Source of the DNA: CAZJHX01 sp964545715
GTDB lineage: Bacteria; Myxococcota_A; UBA9042; GCA-2863065
Length of the DNA: 64,000 bases
NCBI GenBank assembly: GCA_964545715.1
Contig: CAZJHX010000001.1
Span: 62,001-126,000, forward strand
Reading direction: 5' to 3'
Below are positions 9,565 to 18,624 of the stretch, in pieces. Each line of letters opens with the position of its first letter. Within the stretch, counting starts at the first letter, position 1. The translations under genes were made by a program, and so were the position numbers. A model generated the notes under the pieces. That model was not told the DNA's origin. It made no database searches and saw only the letters and a list, made by a program, of their open reading frames with translations.

Positions 9565-10475
9565 GCCGCCTCAAGCCCCTGGCGGTCAAGCTCGGCCTGG
9601 CGCTGGCCTCCGTGCTGATCACGCTGCTGGCGGTCGAGCTGGTCATCCGGCTTATCGTCCCGCCGTCGGTCCACGACCAGATGTACGCGCCGAGCGACGA
9701 TCCCGAGCTCGGCGTCGTCCTGCGCGCGGGCGCCGAGTTCGACTTCTCCGGTGTCGCCATGCGCATCCCGACCACGCAGGTCGCCATCTCCGAGCAGGGG
9801 CTGCGCGACGCCCCGATCGAGGTGCCCAAGCCGCCCGGCACCCGCCGATTGCTCTGCGTCGGCGACTCCACCACGTTCGGCTGGGGCGTGCAGGCGGACG
9901 AGTGCTTCTGCTCGCTGCTGGACGATCTGCTGGGCCCCGACTGGGAGACGGTGAATCTGGGGATCCCGGGCTACAACACCGCGCAGGAGGTGCGGCGCCT
10001 GCAGGTCGCCGGCCTGCCGCTTGAGCCGGATCTGGCCATCGTGCTGGTGCAGGACAACGACTATCAGCCGCCCATGGTCTATGGCGAGACGGGCGGCCTC
10101 GGCGGCTGGCTGGTCGCCCACAGCGCGCTGCTGCGCTGGGTCCGCATCCGCCTGAAGTCGTCAGCCCCGGCCAAAGTGGACAAGGGCACCCGCCAGGGCG
10201 TGCTCGACGCGTTCACCCGCCTGGGCACACTCTCCGCGTCGTCCGGATTCCCAACAGTGGTCTTCCTGCCCGGCGCCCAGGCCCACGCCGAGCTCACGGA
10301 GCACCTCGGCACGGTCAATCTGCCGTGGGCTGACGTCGAAGCGGCACTGGAGGGCGCAGACGCCGTCATCAAGGGCGACGGCCACCCGAACGCCGCCGGC
10401 CACCGTGCCCTCGCCGCGCTGATGCATAAGGCCCTGGTCGACAAAGGCCTCGTCGCGCCCCCCAAAGACAATTGA
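9561..10475 (+). CDS. Membrane-anchored SGNH/GDSL-like hydrolase
   Basis: 304 residues from the GTG at 9561, overlapping the upstream stop as GTGA. One hydrophobic segment at about residues 10-30 should anchor it in the inner membrane or act as an uncleaved signal. The SGNH block I is present as VGDSTTFGWG, with the nucleophile Ser at about residue 103. Block V is DGHPNAAGH, supplying the Asp and His of the triad. The middle contains GIPGYNTAQE and a VQDNDYQ segment at the position of the usual block III (GxND). Such proteins are esterases or acyl-ester hydrolases acting outside the cytoplasm, often on polysaccharide or lipid acyl groups; the substrate here is unknown. Coupling to the upstream binding lipoprotein suggests a shared extracytoplasmic role. 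Confidence 0.85.
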   Translation: MSRLKPLAVKLGLALASVLITLLAVELVIRLIVPPSVHDQMYAPSDDPELGVVLRAGAEFDFSGVAMRIPTTQVAISEQGLRDAPIEVPKPPGTRRLLCVGDSTTFGWGVQADECFCSLLDDLLGPDWETVNLGIPGYNTAQEVRRLQVAGLPLEPDLAIVLVQDNDYQPPMVYGETGGLGGWLVAHSALLRWVRIRLKSSAPAKVDKGTRQGVLDAFTRLGTLSASSGFPTVVFLPGAQAHAELTEHLGTVNLPWADVEAALEGADAVIKGDGHPNAAGHRALAALMHKALVDKGLVAPPKDN

Positions 10476-10507
10476 CGCGCCCTGCGGCACATACTAAAAG
10501 TCGTCCC

Positions 10508-11071
10508 ATGGAAGAACGTGCACGTCGTATCGTCGAGACCGCGATAGAGCTCGCCGAACAGGGTGGCTTCGAAGCCGTCCGCCTACGCGACGTCGCAGCC
10601 CACGCGGGCGTCGCCCTGGGCACGGTCTACAAGCGCTTCAAGAGCAAAGAGGACATCCTGGTCGCCGCTCTCACGCGCGACGCCGACGAGTTCGAGACGC
10701 TCATGTCCCAGCACCCGATCCCGGGCGACAGCGCCGTCCAACGCGTCGGGCAGTTCTTTGCCCTGGCCACGACCAACTTCCTGGCCAAGCCCAACTTCGC
10801 GCGCGCCGTGCTCCGCGCCGTCGCCAGCGGCGAGCCCGAGCTGACCGAAAAGGTCGCCCGCTTTCACTCCCGCGTCAGCGCCCTGATCAACGCCGCCATC
10901 GACGGCACCCCGCTGAACCCGGAAGCCGGCGACGACGAGGCCAACCGCCTGGCCTTCCTGCTGCAGCAGATCTGGTTTGCCAACCTGGTCGGCTGGATGG
11001 GCGGGCTCTCCACAGTGGACGGCGTCATCGACGAGATGCGCTACGCCACGGGGCTGTTGGTTCAAGACTAG
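10508..11071 (+). CDS. TetR/AcrR-family transcriptional regulator
   Basis: 187 residues from the ATG at 10508; an in-frame TTG at 10472 overlaps the upstream stop and is a weaker alternative. The N-terminus carries the classical TetR helix-turn-helix: ARRIVETAIELAEQGGFEAV, then LRDVAAHAGVALGTVYKRFKSKEDIL at about residues 5-52. The C-terminal helical region is the ligand-binding and dimer part. TetR proteins usually repress adjacent genes and are released by a small molecule. The target is not evident: the gene follows the SGNH hydrolase at 32 nt and converges on the NACHT gene. Its TAG stop lies inside the tip of the palindromic element at 11068-11240. Confidence 0.92.
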   Translation: MEERARRIVETAIELAEQGGFEAVRLRDVAAHAGVALGTVYKRFKSKEDILVAALTRDADEFETLMSQHPIPGDSAVQRVGQFFALATTNFLAKPNFARAVLRAVASGEPELTEKVARFHSRVSALINAAIDGTPLNPEAGDDEANRLAFLLQQIWFANLVGWMGGLSTVDGVIDEMRYATGLLVQD

Positions 11072-11240
11072 ACCTCGCCGCCAGAAATCCCAACCCATTT
11101 GCGGGTCGCTTTCGCGCCTGGCTTCGTTGGGACGCTTCGCTCGCCCTCGACGGGGCACCACCGATGCCTTCGGTCGCCCGCCTTGCCAGTCACAAAAGCG
11201 CCCGCGCCAATGGGTCGGGATTTCTGTCGTCAAGGTCTAG
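11068..11240. repeat. Long imperfect palindrome between convergent genes
   Basis: The outer arms are 11068-11099 and 11209-11240, 32 bp each, matching at roughly 27 positions when one is inverted. Both begin CTAGACCT and contain AGAAATCCC and ACCCATT. Pairing continues inward less perfectly (GCGGGTCGCTTT against GCGGGCGCTTTT). The stop codons of the TetR gene (TAG, 11069-11071) and of the NACHT gene (TAG on minus, 11237-11239) both sit in the CTAG tips. In RNA this would be a long hairpin on either strand, so it could end transcription from both sides. It shares an internal GGGGCxCCACC...GCCTTCG block with the element at 52518-52683. Confidence 0.75.
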
Positions 11241-14200
11241 TTCTTGTCAGGGGTGGTCACCAGAAAGACCGTCTGCCCTTCTCGTTGTTCCAAGACGTCC
11301 AGCGGCACCTGCACGCCACCGCACCGAGCAAACAACGAGCGGACAGCCGCCCCTGGCGTGTGCTCCGCCAGCTGCCTCCGTCTAAACACCGCGGCGTCTT
11401 CACGCCCGAAGAGAAACGCGGTCCAGTCAGCGACGTGCTGGCCGTCACGAAGCCCTGTGTTGAAAAGATCAGCTCGGTCCGCGAAATCCCACAAGCGGAT
11501 CTCTCCCTGCGCTCCACCAGTTGCGATCCTGCCGAGGCCGTCAGCGGCCAGGGTCACGATGCGCCCGTCGTGAGCCGGGATTGCGACATGCGAATCCAGC
11601 TGCTCCATGCGCCAGAATCGCAACACGCCGTCATCACCCCCGGTGACGAGAGTCTGCCCGCCATGGAGTGCTGCGATCGAAGCGCCGGGGTGATGTGGCA
11701 ACCGCAGCGACCGCCGCGACCCGCCTTCTGCGACCGACTGACACACGATCAGCTCATGGGAGGTGCAGATCAACAGTCCGTCATCTCCCAGTGGGACCAG
11801 CTGCCTGACTAGTTGAGGTTTGAGGTCATACGCGCAGATCACGTGTCGCAAAGCCGGGTCCCACACCGTGACGAGTCCGCGGCCATCCGCAGCGGCCACA
11901 AACCTGCCGCCAGAAACTGAGGCGAGGGCGATAGTGGCTCGACCGCGGGGCGCTCCGAGCCGGGCATGAAGGGTACCGTCCTGTGCATCCCAGACGCGGA
12001 GGACGCCATCTTCGCCGGCCGACACCATTGTGCCGTCCGTCGGCAGTGCGAGCGCCGTGACAGTCCCGCCATGTTCCGTAAGGCTGTGCCGTAGCTCGCC
12101 TGATTTGGTATCCGCCAGCTGAACGACTCCGTCTGCCCCTGCGGTTGCGACCAGGCGGTCCCCGGCGGCCATGGCCGTGATTGGACCGTCATGCCGAGGA
12201 AAGTGCATCATGAGGCGGCCGTCCGGGTCGAACCAACGGATGATGCGCCCATCACTGCTCGCGGAGAGGACACACTGGCCATCACCGAACACTGACAGAT
12301 GCGTCACGTCTGCTCGATCGCTGTCGAGGGAATATTGGCGCCTGCCCGTGACGGAATCCCACACACCGTACGCGCCCGTCTCCCCCCGCCATAGAACCAG
12401 GCGCCCGTCGCCGAAACCCGCGGTGACCTGCGGGCCTGGACGCCCGCGCAGGTCTTGGCTGATCTCCGCCGTATCGAGGTTCCAGGCCCGCAGCGATCCG
12501 TCTACAGCTGTCGAAACGACTTCTTTGCCCCGGCCTATCACCGCAACTGACGAGATCGGTGCGTTGTGGTGGCGAAAAGAATCCACGTATCGGTGCGTCT
12601 GAGTACACCAGACCGACACTTCGGCGTCCGTCCCGAAACTGAGGGCCCTGTTGTCGGCGACGGCAGCGACACCCCGGACTCGGTCAATATCCGCCCTGCA
12701 CTTCCAACGCACCTTCATCGACTCGACGTCGAACAGCACCAGATCCCCACCGGACAAGCCTGCAACGAACCGATCTCCCAACGGCATGAAAGCCAACGAG
12801 AGAATCCGCTGGCCGCTGGTCCGCGCCTTCTCGAGAGGCCTGAGCTGCCCGATCCGCCACAAGCAAATAACCCCGTCGTCGCCACCGGAAAGCAGTCGAC
12901 CGTCACCGGATGCGGCGAGTGCGTTGATGCGTCCGGCGTGCCCCGTCAGCCGGCTGTGCAACGCGCCGCGATCGAGGTCCCAGATCGAGATGACATCCCA
13001 GTCTGCGGCGGCCAAGAACCGGCCTTGTCCCTCCAGGACAACGGCGGCCACGCTCGACGATTCGATCGCGTGGACTTGCTTGATCCGCCCCGTGTCAGCG
13101 TCCCAGATTCTAATCCGCTTGTCCCGGCCGACCGTCGCAACCGACCTGCTGGCGGAACAGGCGGCAGCACACTCGATCTCCCGAGGGTGCGCCGGCAGCA
13201 CATGGGGCTGTTCCGGCGTCACTTCGGTCAGTTTGACACCTGTGATGCGCCCCGTCTGCAGGCCAACTCCGACCATTGAGCGAACGTCGCTTCCTGTCAG
13301 GTCCATGGCGCCGCAGTCGACATCGCTGAAGAGAGCATGCCGCAGGTTGGCGGAGGTCAGCGACGATCCCGAGAAGCTGCCGCCGCGTACCTGGATCGCG
13401 GCGGCATCCACCCCAACGGCGGACACCTGCTGCGCGTCCACGTCGAAGAATCGGCACCGACTCAAGAGCGCACCATCGAGGTTCGCTCCAGCAAGGCGCA
13501 CTCGAGTAAGCGTTGCCCCGCGCAGATCGGCACCACGCAGGTCGGCCCCCGCGAGATCGACATCCTCCCAGCAGGTATCTGCAAGAACAGCATTTACCAA
13601 CGTAGCCCGCGCGAGGTTGATTCTCCGAAATTGGCAGCCAAGGAGCTCCGCACCACCGAGGCGCGCATCGGTCAGGCGGGGGGCGCCGGCCCGGCCGGAT
13701 CGGCGCCAGGCCATGGCGATTCGGAGGGCATTGGCGGCAGTCGCCGCTCCGGAGTCTCCGTGTCCAGCTTTCAATTTGGGCGGGCCGGCGCCGCCGACGA
13801 GCACCGACCGGATCGCAGCGCTCACATCGGCTGCACCCTCTTCCCACTCGACAAGCAAGTCGATGACAAAAGACACGACTTCAGCATTGAGTGCAGGCAG
13901 TGCCAGAGCGCCTGGGTGAGCGCTTTGAAGGCCCCTGAAGATCGCTCGTGCCAGAAATAGTTCGCCAATGGATGTGTGCGCGAATCTGAAGCCGCGTTGT
14001 CCTGCACGCACCAAGAACGTCGCCGCTCGGACGTCCGTGAAGGCCTTCTGCAGGAACACGTGAAGTTCGCTGAGATTCCAGCCGCGCAGGTGGCTCGGCA
14101 AGTTCGCCAGCACCCATGCTTCCAACGCGTCCACGTCGATGGCACTACGCTCACCGTCTTTAGCGGCCGCGAGTGTCCGGCCCTTGGCGAAGAGAGAGAC

Positions 14201-16744
14201 GGCGAGCCCCTCCATCAAGAGCGGCTTGACCAGCACCGGGATCACGTGTTTTCCGTCATCTCGAAGCAGCCAATTCTCGATCATCACATTATATAGGGTG
14301 GCAGCAGAGACACGGCCGCCTGGGCGCGATTCGCCGAGCCGCTTCAGCTCGCTGAGTTGACCGGCGATCAGTTGCAAGAGATACGGGCGACACGCGAGAT
14401 CTGCGAGGTCGTACAGGCGCCTGCAGAGGTCCCATGCGTCAGCCGCATCCTCCGCAGTCAGCAATCTGCCAAGGCACGCCTGCACCTGCAGCTCGTCGAA
14501 CGGGAGCACTGTGCAGGTGCGAGGCGCCAGCTCGCTGCGTTGACCGCCTGTCATCTCAAGCTCGTGCTTACGACTGCGGAAGTAGTGATCGCGGCACAGC
14601 ACCAGCACTTTCGGACACGGCGCATCCTCGTTGGCCACTGTGCCGTCTCCGGCGGGCCGGGTCGTTCTTCGGGCGCACGCCTGAATTTGCGCCAGCAAGC
14701 GATGCGCTTCGCTGATCCGCATGTGGACGGCCTTCTCGTCTACCCCGTCAAATACCAACAGTGCACTACCAGACCGCAGCAATCCCAGCACCAGGTCCGC
14801 AGTCACATCCGGCATGCCCTGTTCCGTCATGACACTGTCGATCATCTCTTCGACCGTGGGAACCTGCCCGTTCACGTAAGTCGGCATCAGCCTCATATCG
14901 AGGTAGAAGGGCAGCCGGACCGACGCGCCCGCCACGACACTCGACGCCTCCTGGGCCTCCCGATACAGTCTGCGACACAGCATCCGAGCGAGGAAGGTCT
15001 TGCCCGCGCCGTATTCGCCCGACACGGCCATGAAAGGCGCGTCGGGATCGTCGAGCCACTGGCTGAGAAAACTCAGGGCGTCCTGTGCCTGGCCGGTCGC
15101 TGGTTTTACCCGAGGGGGCTCGAACAGAGCATCCTTGTAGGTTGCATGCTCACTGCCGACGTCGTCGGCGAGGCGATGAACGGCCTCTTCGAGGGCGAGA
15201 AGTCCCGGTAGGCGTTTCGGAAAGTCGGCCACGCCTATCACATTGCGCGCCGGGTCTGGATAGGGGCCAACAGCCAGCGCGACCGCACCCGGGCCGAACC
15301 CCGCCAGGGATTCGAACACGGTCAGGCGGACGCGACGGTCGGGCGCGCGCAACACGAGCTTAGACGCGTCCGAGGTCTGTTCCTCGATTTCAACGGATGT
15401 ACCGAAGTCCCGACACGCGCTCACGACACGAGCTAGAACGGAGGCGTCCTCTGTCGACTGCAGCACGTAAGCGCCCGGTGGATCGGACAACGAGAGCTCA
15501 TCGGCCCAGGCGTTGTCGAGCTCCACCACGGCCTTGCCGTGCACCAGAAGATCTGTCGCATCCCCGAGCGCTTCCTTCTTCCGATTCTTGAGAATTCGGA
15601 GTGTGGCGGGCTCCGTGACTTCGCTGACCAGGGTAGCGGCTCCGTCACGCCCGACTTCAGCGAGGCGCGCCAGCACATGATCGGTGTCGCGATGCCCGGC
15701 TCCCATGGACGCTTCGATGGACTCGTACGGCGCGGAGATGATGCGCAGGGCAGCCGACATCGTCTCGTCCACAGAGGCGGCCCGCGCCCATCCGTGACCG
15801 ACGCAGAATCTCAGCGCCGGCATCGTCTGCAACATCGAGCTCACCTGCTCCAGCCTCTCTTCGCTGAACGGGCCCTCCAGCTCGAGCACCAGGCCCGTGG
15901 CCCGCATCACAAAAGGCTCCAGCACAGACATCAACTCTTCGCCGATGGGCGCTTTCGGATGCAGTGGCACAACTGACTTGAGCTTGAGTCCCGGCTCAAT
16001 CCCATTCCGGCACGCCCACCCATACAGGTCGTCGGCCGTACGCAGCAGGACGGCCAGGGCCGCCAGGTGTAGATGATCGGCGGGCAGTCCAACGCGTTGG
16101 GCGTGATCCAACAAGCCGTCCATTGCGATACCGCCCGCGCCCATCGGCGTCAGCGCAAACCCCCAGAGCGCGTTGGGCGCGCCCACGACAGTGATGGGGC
16201 GCAGACGTGCGCAGATGCCACAGAGCATATCCTGCGCTTCTTTGTCGTATGTGCTCCAGTGCGCGTGCAGCACCCGCTCCACGTACTTTGCGAAGGTGCG
16301 CCCGCCCGACGTCGACACGCGCAGCGGCTCGAAAGCGCTCGGCTGATAGTGCCTGTGGTCGCTACGCAGCCACGGAGCCTCGGCCATGGCGTCCAGGCCG
16401 GCGTCCAACGGGTCTTGGACGCTCGACAGCACGAGCGTCTTGCGCCGGATTGGCGTTCTGGATTCGGGCGGATCGGTCTCTAGCCTTAGAGCTCCTGGCA
16501 CGTTGCGCGCCTTATCGTTGAAGCGCGATTTGAAGGTGCGAAAATGATCCGCTCCAACCCGGATCGGTTTTTCGGGGTAGAGGTGCTGGATCACTTGCAC
16601 CAACCTGAACTCTTCGGCGCGTATAAGGTCCAGCAGTTGCAGCGTGCGCGCCTGATCGGCATCGCCGAGGATGTTCGCGTCCAACACTCGATTCAGGTGC
16701 CTGGCACCGGCTTCGGAAGTGAGTCTGACTCGCCTTTCGGTCAA
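11237..16744 (-). CDS. NACHT-type STAND ATPase with pentapeptide repeats and 14 WD40 repeats
   Basis: 1,835 residues from a TTG at 16744, chosen because AGGAGGT lies 6 nt upstream and the TTG overlaps the TGA of the TIR gene as TTGA. Residues about 1-85 form a small helical region that could be an effector-associated (death-like) adaptor. About 90-560 is a region I cannot assign. The NACHT ATPase follows: Walker A GEYGAGKT (576-583), Walker B LLVFDGVDE (662-670) and the NACHT-like FAHTSIGELFLARAI near 921. Pentapeptide repeats (ADLRGADLRGATL and similar) span about 1030-1160. Fourteen WD40-like units (IWD, VWD, LWD endings) span about 1190-1800, enough for two seven-bladed propellers. By family knowledge this is a sensor/signal ATPase that assembles on ligand recognition and recruits an effector, here presumably the coupled TIR protein. 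The DNA looks less GC-rich than its neighbours. Confidence 0.9.
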   Translation of the reverse strand: MTERRVRLTSEAGARHLNRVLDANILGDADQARTLQLLDLIRAEEFRLVQVIQHLYPEKPIRVGADHFRTFKSRFNDKARNVPGALRLETDPPESRTPIRRKTLVLSSVQDPLDAGLDAMAEAPWLRSDHRHYQPSAFEPLRVSTSGGRTFAKYVERVLHAHWSTYDKEAQDMLCGICARLRPITVVGAPNALWGFALTPMGAGGIAMDGLLDHAQRVGLPADHLHLAALAVLLRTADDLYGWACRNGIEPGLKLKSVVPLHPKAPIGEELMSVLEPFVMRATGLVLELEGPFSEERLEQVSSMLQTMPALRFCVGHGWARAASVDETMSAALRIISAPYESIEASMGAGHRDTDHVLARLAEVGRDGAATLVSEVTEPATLRILKNRKKEALGDATDLLVHGKAVVELDNAWADELSLSDPPGAYVLQSTEDASVLARVVSACRDFGTSVEIEEQTSDASKLVLRAPDRRVRLTVFESLAGFGPGAVALAVGPYPDPARNVIGVADFPKRLPGLLALEEAVHRLADDVGSEHATYKDALFEPPRVKPATGQAQDALSFLSQWLDDPDAPFMAVSGEYGAGKTFLARMLCRRLYREAQEASSVVAGASVRLPFYLDMRLMPTYVNGQVPTVEEMIDSVMTEQGMPDVTADLVLGLLRSGSALLVFDGVDEKAVHMRISEAHRLLAQIQACARRTTRPAGDGTVANEDAPCPKVLVLCRDHYFRSRKHELEMTGGQRSELAPRTCTVLPFDELQVQACLGRLLTAEDAADAWDLCRRLYDLADLACRPYLLQLIAGQLSELKRLGESRPGGRVSAATLYNVMIENWLLRDDGKHVIPVLVKPLLMEGLAVSLFAKGRTLAAAKDGERSAIDVDALEAWVLANLPSHLRGWNLSELHVFLQKAFTDVRAATFLVRAGQRGFRFAHTSIGELFLARAIFRGLQSAHPGALALPALNAEVVSFVIDLLVEWEEGAADVSAAIRSVLVGGAGPPKLKAGHGDSGAATAANALRIAMAWRRSGRAGAPRLTDARLGGAELLGCQFRRINLARATLVNAVLADTCWEDVDLAGADLRGADLRGATLTRVRLAGANLDGALLSRCRFFDVDAQQVSAVGVDAAAIQVRGGSFSGSSLTSANLRHALFSDVDCGAMDLTGSDVRSMVGVGLQTGRITGVKLTEVTPEQPHVLPAHPREIECAAACSASRSVATVGRDKRIRIWDADTGRIKQVHAIESSSVAAVVLEGQGRFLAAADWDVISIWDLDRGALHSRLTGHAGRINALAASGDGRLLSGGDDGVICLWRIGQLRPLEKARTSGQRILSLAFMPLGDRFVAGLSGGDLVLFDVESMKVRWKCRADIDRVRGVAAVADNRALSFGTDAEVSVWCTQTHRYVDSFRHHNAPISSVAVIGRGKEVVSTAVDGSLRAWNLDTAEISQDLRGRPGPQVTAGFGDGRLVLWRGETGAYGVWDSVTGRRQYSLDSDRADVTHLSVFGDGQCVLSASSDGRIIRWFDPDGRLMMHFPRHDGPITAMAAGDRLVATAGADGVVQLADTKSGELRHSLTEHGGTVTALALPTDGTMVSAGEDGVLRVWDAQDGTLHARLGAPRGRATIALASVSGGRFVAAADGRGLVTVWDPALRHVICAYDLKPQLVRQLVPLGDDGLLICTSHELIVCQSVAEGGSRRSLRLPHHPGASIAALHGGQTLVTGGDDGVLRFWRMEQLDSHVAIPAHDGRIVTLAADGLGRIATGGAQGEIRLWDFADRADLFNTGLRDGQHVADWTAFLFGREDAAVFRRRQLAEHTPGAAVRSLFARCGGVQVPLDVLEQREGQTVFLVTTPDKN

Positions 16745-17745
16745 TTCAAGACCTCCTGGCCGATCGAGGGACTTACATGCAGGCCCCCATGCGCATCCGT
16801 CCATCGAGACTGCAGTACGACCAGCTCTTCCTGTCGGACGTCCGGGAGTAGCAGGTCGCCACATGACCGAGCCATACGCGACAATTCGGCAGTGGCAGCC
16901 TCCGGCCGCCTGGTCAGTGCTTTCAGGACCTGGCCGACGCTCTCGCGACTTGCAATCGCACCATCGATCACGCGGCCCAGTCCGGCGGGCGGATGGCACA
17001 GATCATCAGCACCAATGGCCAGAAGAAAGCGCACAGAAGTCTCCGCGTTCAAGCTGATGAGTTCCGACCGTGTCTCGTGAGCGGCGTCTGACTCCACGGT
17101 CAGTAGGGTTGAAACGCCACCCCTCCGCAGCGGATCGGCAATTGCTGCAAGCAGCGTTCTGTCCACCGCTGAGCCAAGCACGATTCTCGGCTTCTCGTGG
17201 GGTAGGTCGATAGCTGCGGCTACGACCGTCTCACGATCCACCGCACGAGTTAGAGCGCCTTGATACTCGACGAAAGTCACCCTCAGCGGGGTTCTTACCC
17301 CGACGAAGTCCCGTGTGTTCGGGGCGGACCTCATCGATCGCATCGAGACGGGGTCGCACAGCTCGTCAGCAATCGCGTCGGCCACGTCCGCCGGCGACAG
17401 CGGGTAGTGGAGGACTTCATCCAGCCAGGTCGCCGCTTTCATGATCGCGGGCACCGCTACCTTTTCGAGCCGGGCCACAAAGTTCACTTTGGCGGCGTCC
17501 GCGAACAGAAGGTTCCGCTCCCGGCGGCACCAGTCCGATCTGTTGTAGGCGCGGCTGACTAGAGACACGCCGGCCCTGGCGGTCACAGCGGCCTCAGCAA
17601 TCTGGTCCGGAAAGTCCCTGCCGCGACGAAGCGAGGACGTGTCCATGAAGACGGTCAGGCCGTGGGCTCGGAGACACTGTGCCAGTCGACGCGCCCAGAC
17701 GCTGTGCACGCGAGCATAACTGACAAAGGTGTCGAAGCCGGACAT
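16741..17745 (-). CDS. TIR-domain effector protein
   Basis: 334 residues from the ATG at 17745; a TTG at 17781 would add 12 residues. Residues 4-120 are a TIR domain: box 1 FDTFVSYARVHSVWARRL, then GLTVFMDTSSLRRGRDF, then SLVSRAYNRSDWCRRE. The Glu of WCRRE (about residue 76) is at the position of the catalytic glutamate of NAD-cleaving TIR domains, so NADase activity is plausible. Residues about 130-334 match no family I recognise and may link to the partner. The stop overlaps the TTG start of the NACHT ATPase, so the two should be made in fixed ratio. By analogy with bacterial TIR and NLR-like immune systems, I infer that the large partner senses a trigger and activates the TIR protein. Confidence 0.88.
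   Translation of the reverse strand: MSGFDTFVSYARVHSVWARRLAQCLRAHGLTVFMDTSSLRRGRDFPDQIAEAAVTARAGVSLVSRAYNRSDWCRRERNLLFADAAKVNFVARLEKVAVPAIMKAATWLDEVLHYPLSPADVADAIADELCDPVSMRSMRSAPNTRDFVGVRTPLRVTFVEYQGALTRAVDRETVVAAAIDLPHEKPRIVLGSAVDRTLLAAIADPLRRGGVSTLLTVESDAAHETRSELISLNAETSVRFLLAIGADDLCHPPAGLGRVIDGAIASRESVGQVLKALTRRPEAATAELSRMARSCGDLLLPDVRQEELVVLQSRWTDAHGGLHVSPSIGQEVLN
16751..16757 (-). promoter_or_regulatory. Strong ribosome-binding site deciding a TTG start
   Basis: The minus strand reads AGGAGGT here, 6 nt before the TTG at 16744. It lies inside the 3' end of the TIR gene. It decides the start of the NACHT protein against an upstream in-frame start at 16999 that would overlap the TIR gene by more than 250 bp. 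Confidence 0.8.
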
Positions 17746-17825
17746 GCCGACAGGATTGGCCGCGCAATGAGCTGAAGTCAAGTGGTGTTTTTCGCTAAAC
17801 GTTTCGCGTAACAGTCCTTGAACGT
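17746..17825. promoter_or_regulatory. Divergent control region of TIR/NACHT and biosynthetic operons
   Basis: This 80-bp gap separates the TIR gene (minus) from the first gene of the biosynthetic operon (plus). It contains the 8-bp palindrome AAACGTTT at 17797-17804, flanked by CGCT and CGCG, which could be an operator. On the minus strand a TTGACT at 17776-17781 is a possible -35 box, but no good -10 follows. No confident promoter can be assigned. Confidence 0.35.
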
Positions 17826-18587
17826 GTGTGCCTGCTGTATCCTCGACACGTGGCGACTGCTGCCCAGCTGCGCGGGGACGAGATACAGGTGTGGCTCGTC
17901 GACCCGGACACGGTGGGTTCGGCGGGGCAGGTCGAGCGGTATCTGGGGTTGTTGACGGCGGACGAGCGGTCCGTCCATCAGGGGTACCTGTTCGAGCGGC
18001 ATCGCCACCGATACCTGGTTCGGCGGGCGCTCCTGCGCACCGTGCTGTCGCGGTACGCCGACGTGGCTCCCGAAGACTGGCGGTTCGACCTCAACGCCTA
18101 CGGCAGGCCTGAGGTGTCCGGCCCGACGGGGGCGCGCTTCGTGCGCTTCAATCTCTCTCACACCGACGGGCTCATCGCGTGCGCGGTCACGCGGCGCTGT
18201 GATCTGGGCGTGGATGTGGAGGACGTGACGCGCACGGTCGACCCGATGCTGATCGCTCGGACCCACTTCTCCGCGGGCGAGAGGGCCGACCTGGGCGCGA
18301 TCTCCGAGGCCGGGCAGCGCGGCCGATTCTTTGAGTACTGGACGCTGAAGGAGGCGTACATCAAGGCGCGCGGGATGGGCCTGTCGATCCCACTCGATCA
18401 GTTTGGGTTTTGGTTTGGGGAGGACCAACGAATCGGCATCCGGTTCGATCCGCGGCTGGGCGACGACCGCCCGGCGGACTGGCAATTCGAGCTTTTCCGG
18501 CCCACCCCCCGGCATCTGATGGCGGTCGGGATCCGTCGCGAAAAGCAGGCCAACGTGCCGGTTACCATCTTGGAGTTGGAGCCGTGA
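17826..18587 (+). CDS. 4'-phosphopantetheinyl transferase, Sfp type
   Basis: 253 residues from a GTG at 17826; a second GTG at 17850 is equally possible and would remove 8 residues. The Sfp-type signature is complete: FNLSHTDGLIACAV, then GVDVEDV with the Mg-binding acidic residues, then YWTLKEAYIKARGMGL. The enzyme moves the phosphopantetheine arm of coenzyme A onto the serine of carrier domains. It stands first in the operon whose megasynthase has three carrier domains (two ACP, one PCP), and that is its likely substrate. The next gene starts 37 nt downstream, so co-transcription is likely. Confidence 0.93.
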   Translation: MCLLYPRHVATAAQLRGDEIQVWLVDPDTVGSAGQVERYLGLLTADERSVHQGYLFERHRHRYLVRRALLRTVLSRYADVAPEDWRFDLNAYGRPEVSGPTGARFVRFNLSHTDGLIACAVTRRCDLGVDVEDVTRTVDPMLIARTHFSAGERADLGAISEAGQRGRFFEYWTLKEAYIKARGMGLSIPLDQFGFWFGEDQRIGIRFDPRLGDDRPADWQFELFRPTPRHLMAVGIRREKQANVPVTILELEP

Positions 18588-18624
18588 TACGGTACGCCAA
18601 AGGCAAATCGGTGGAGCAGAACAA

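Noticed and set aside
16745..16999. N-terminal extension of the NACHT protein from an in-frame start at 16999
   Set aside because: It would overlap the TIR gene by over 250 bp and encodes a Pro/Arg/Cys-rich shadow sequence. The TTG at 16744 has a perfect ribosome-binding site and a 4-nt overlap.
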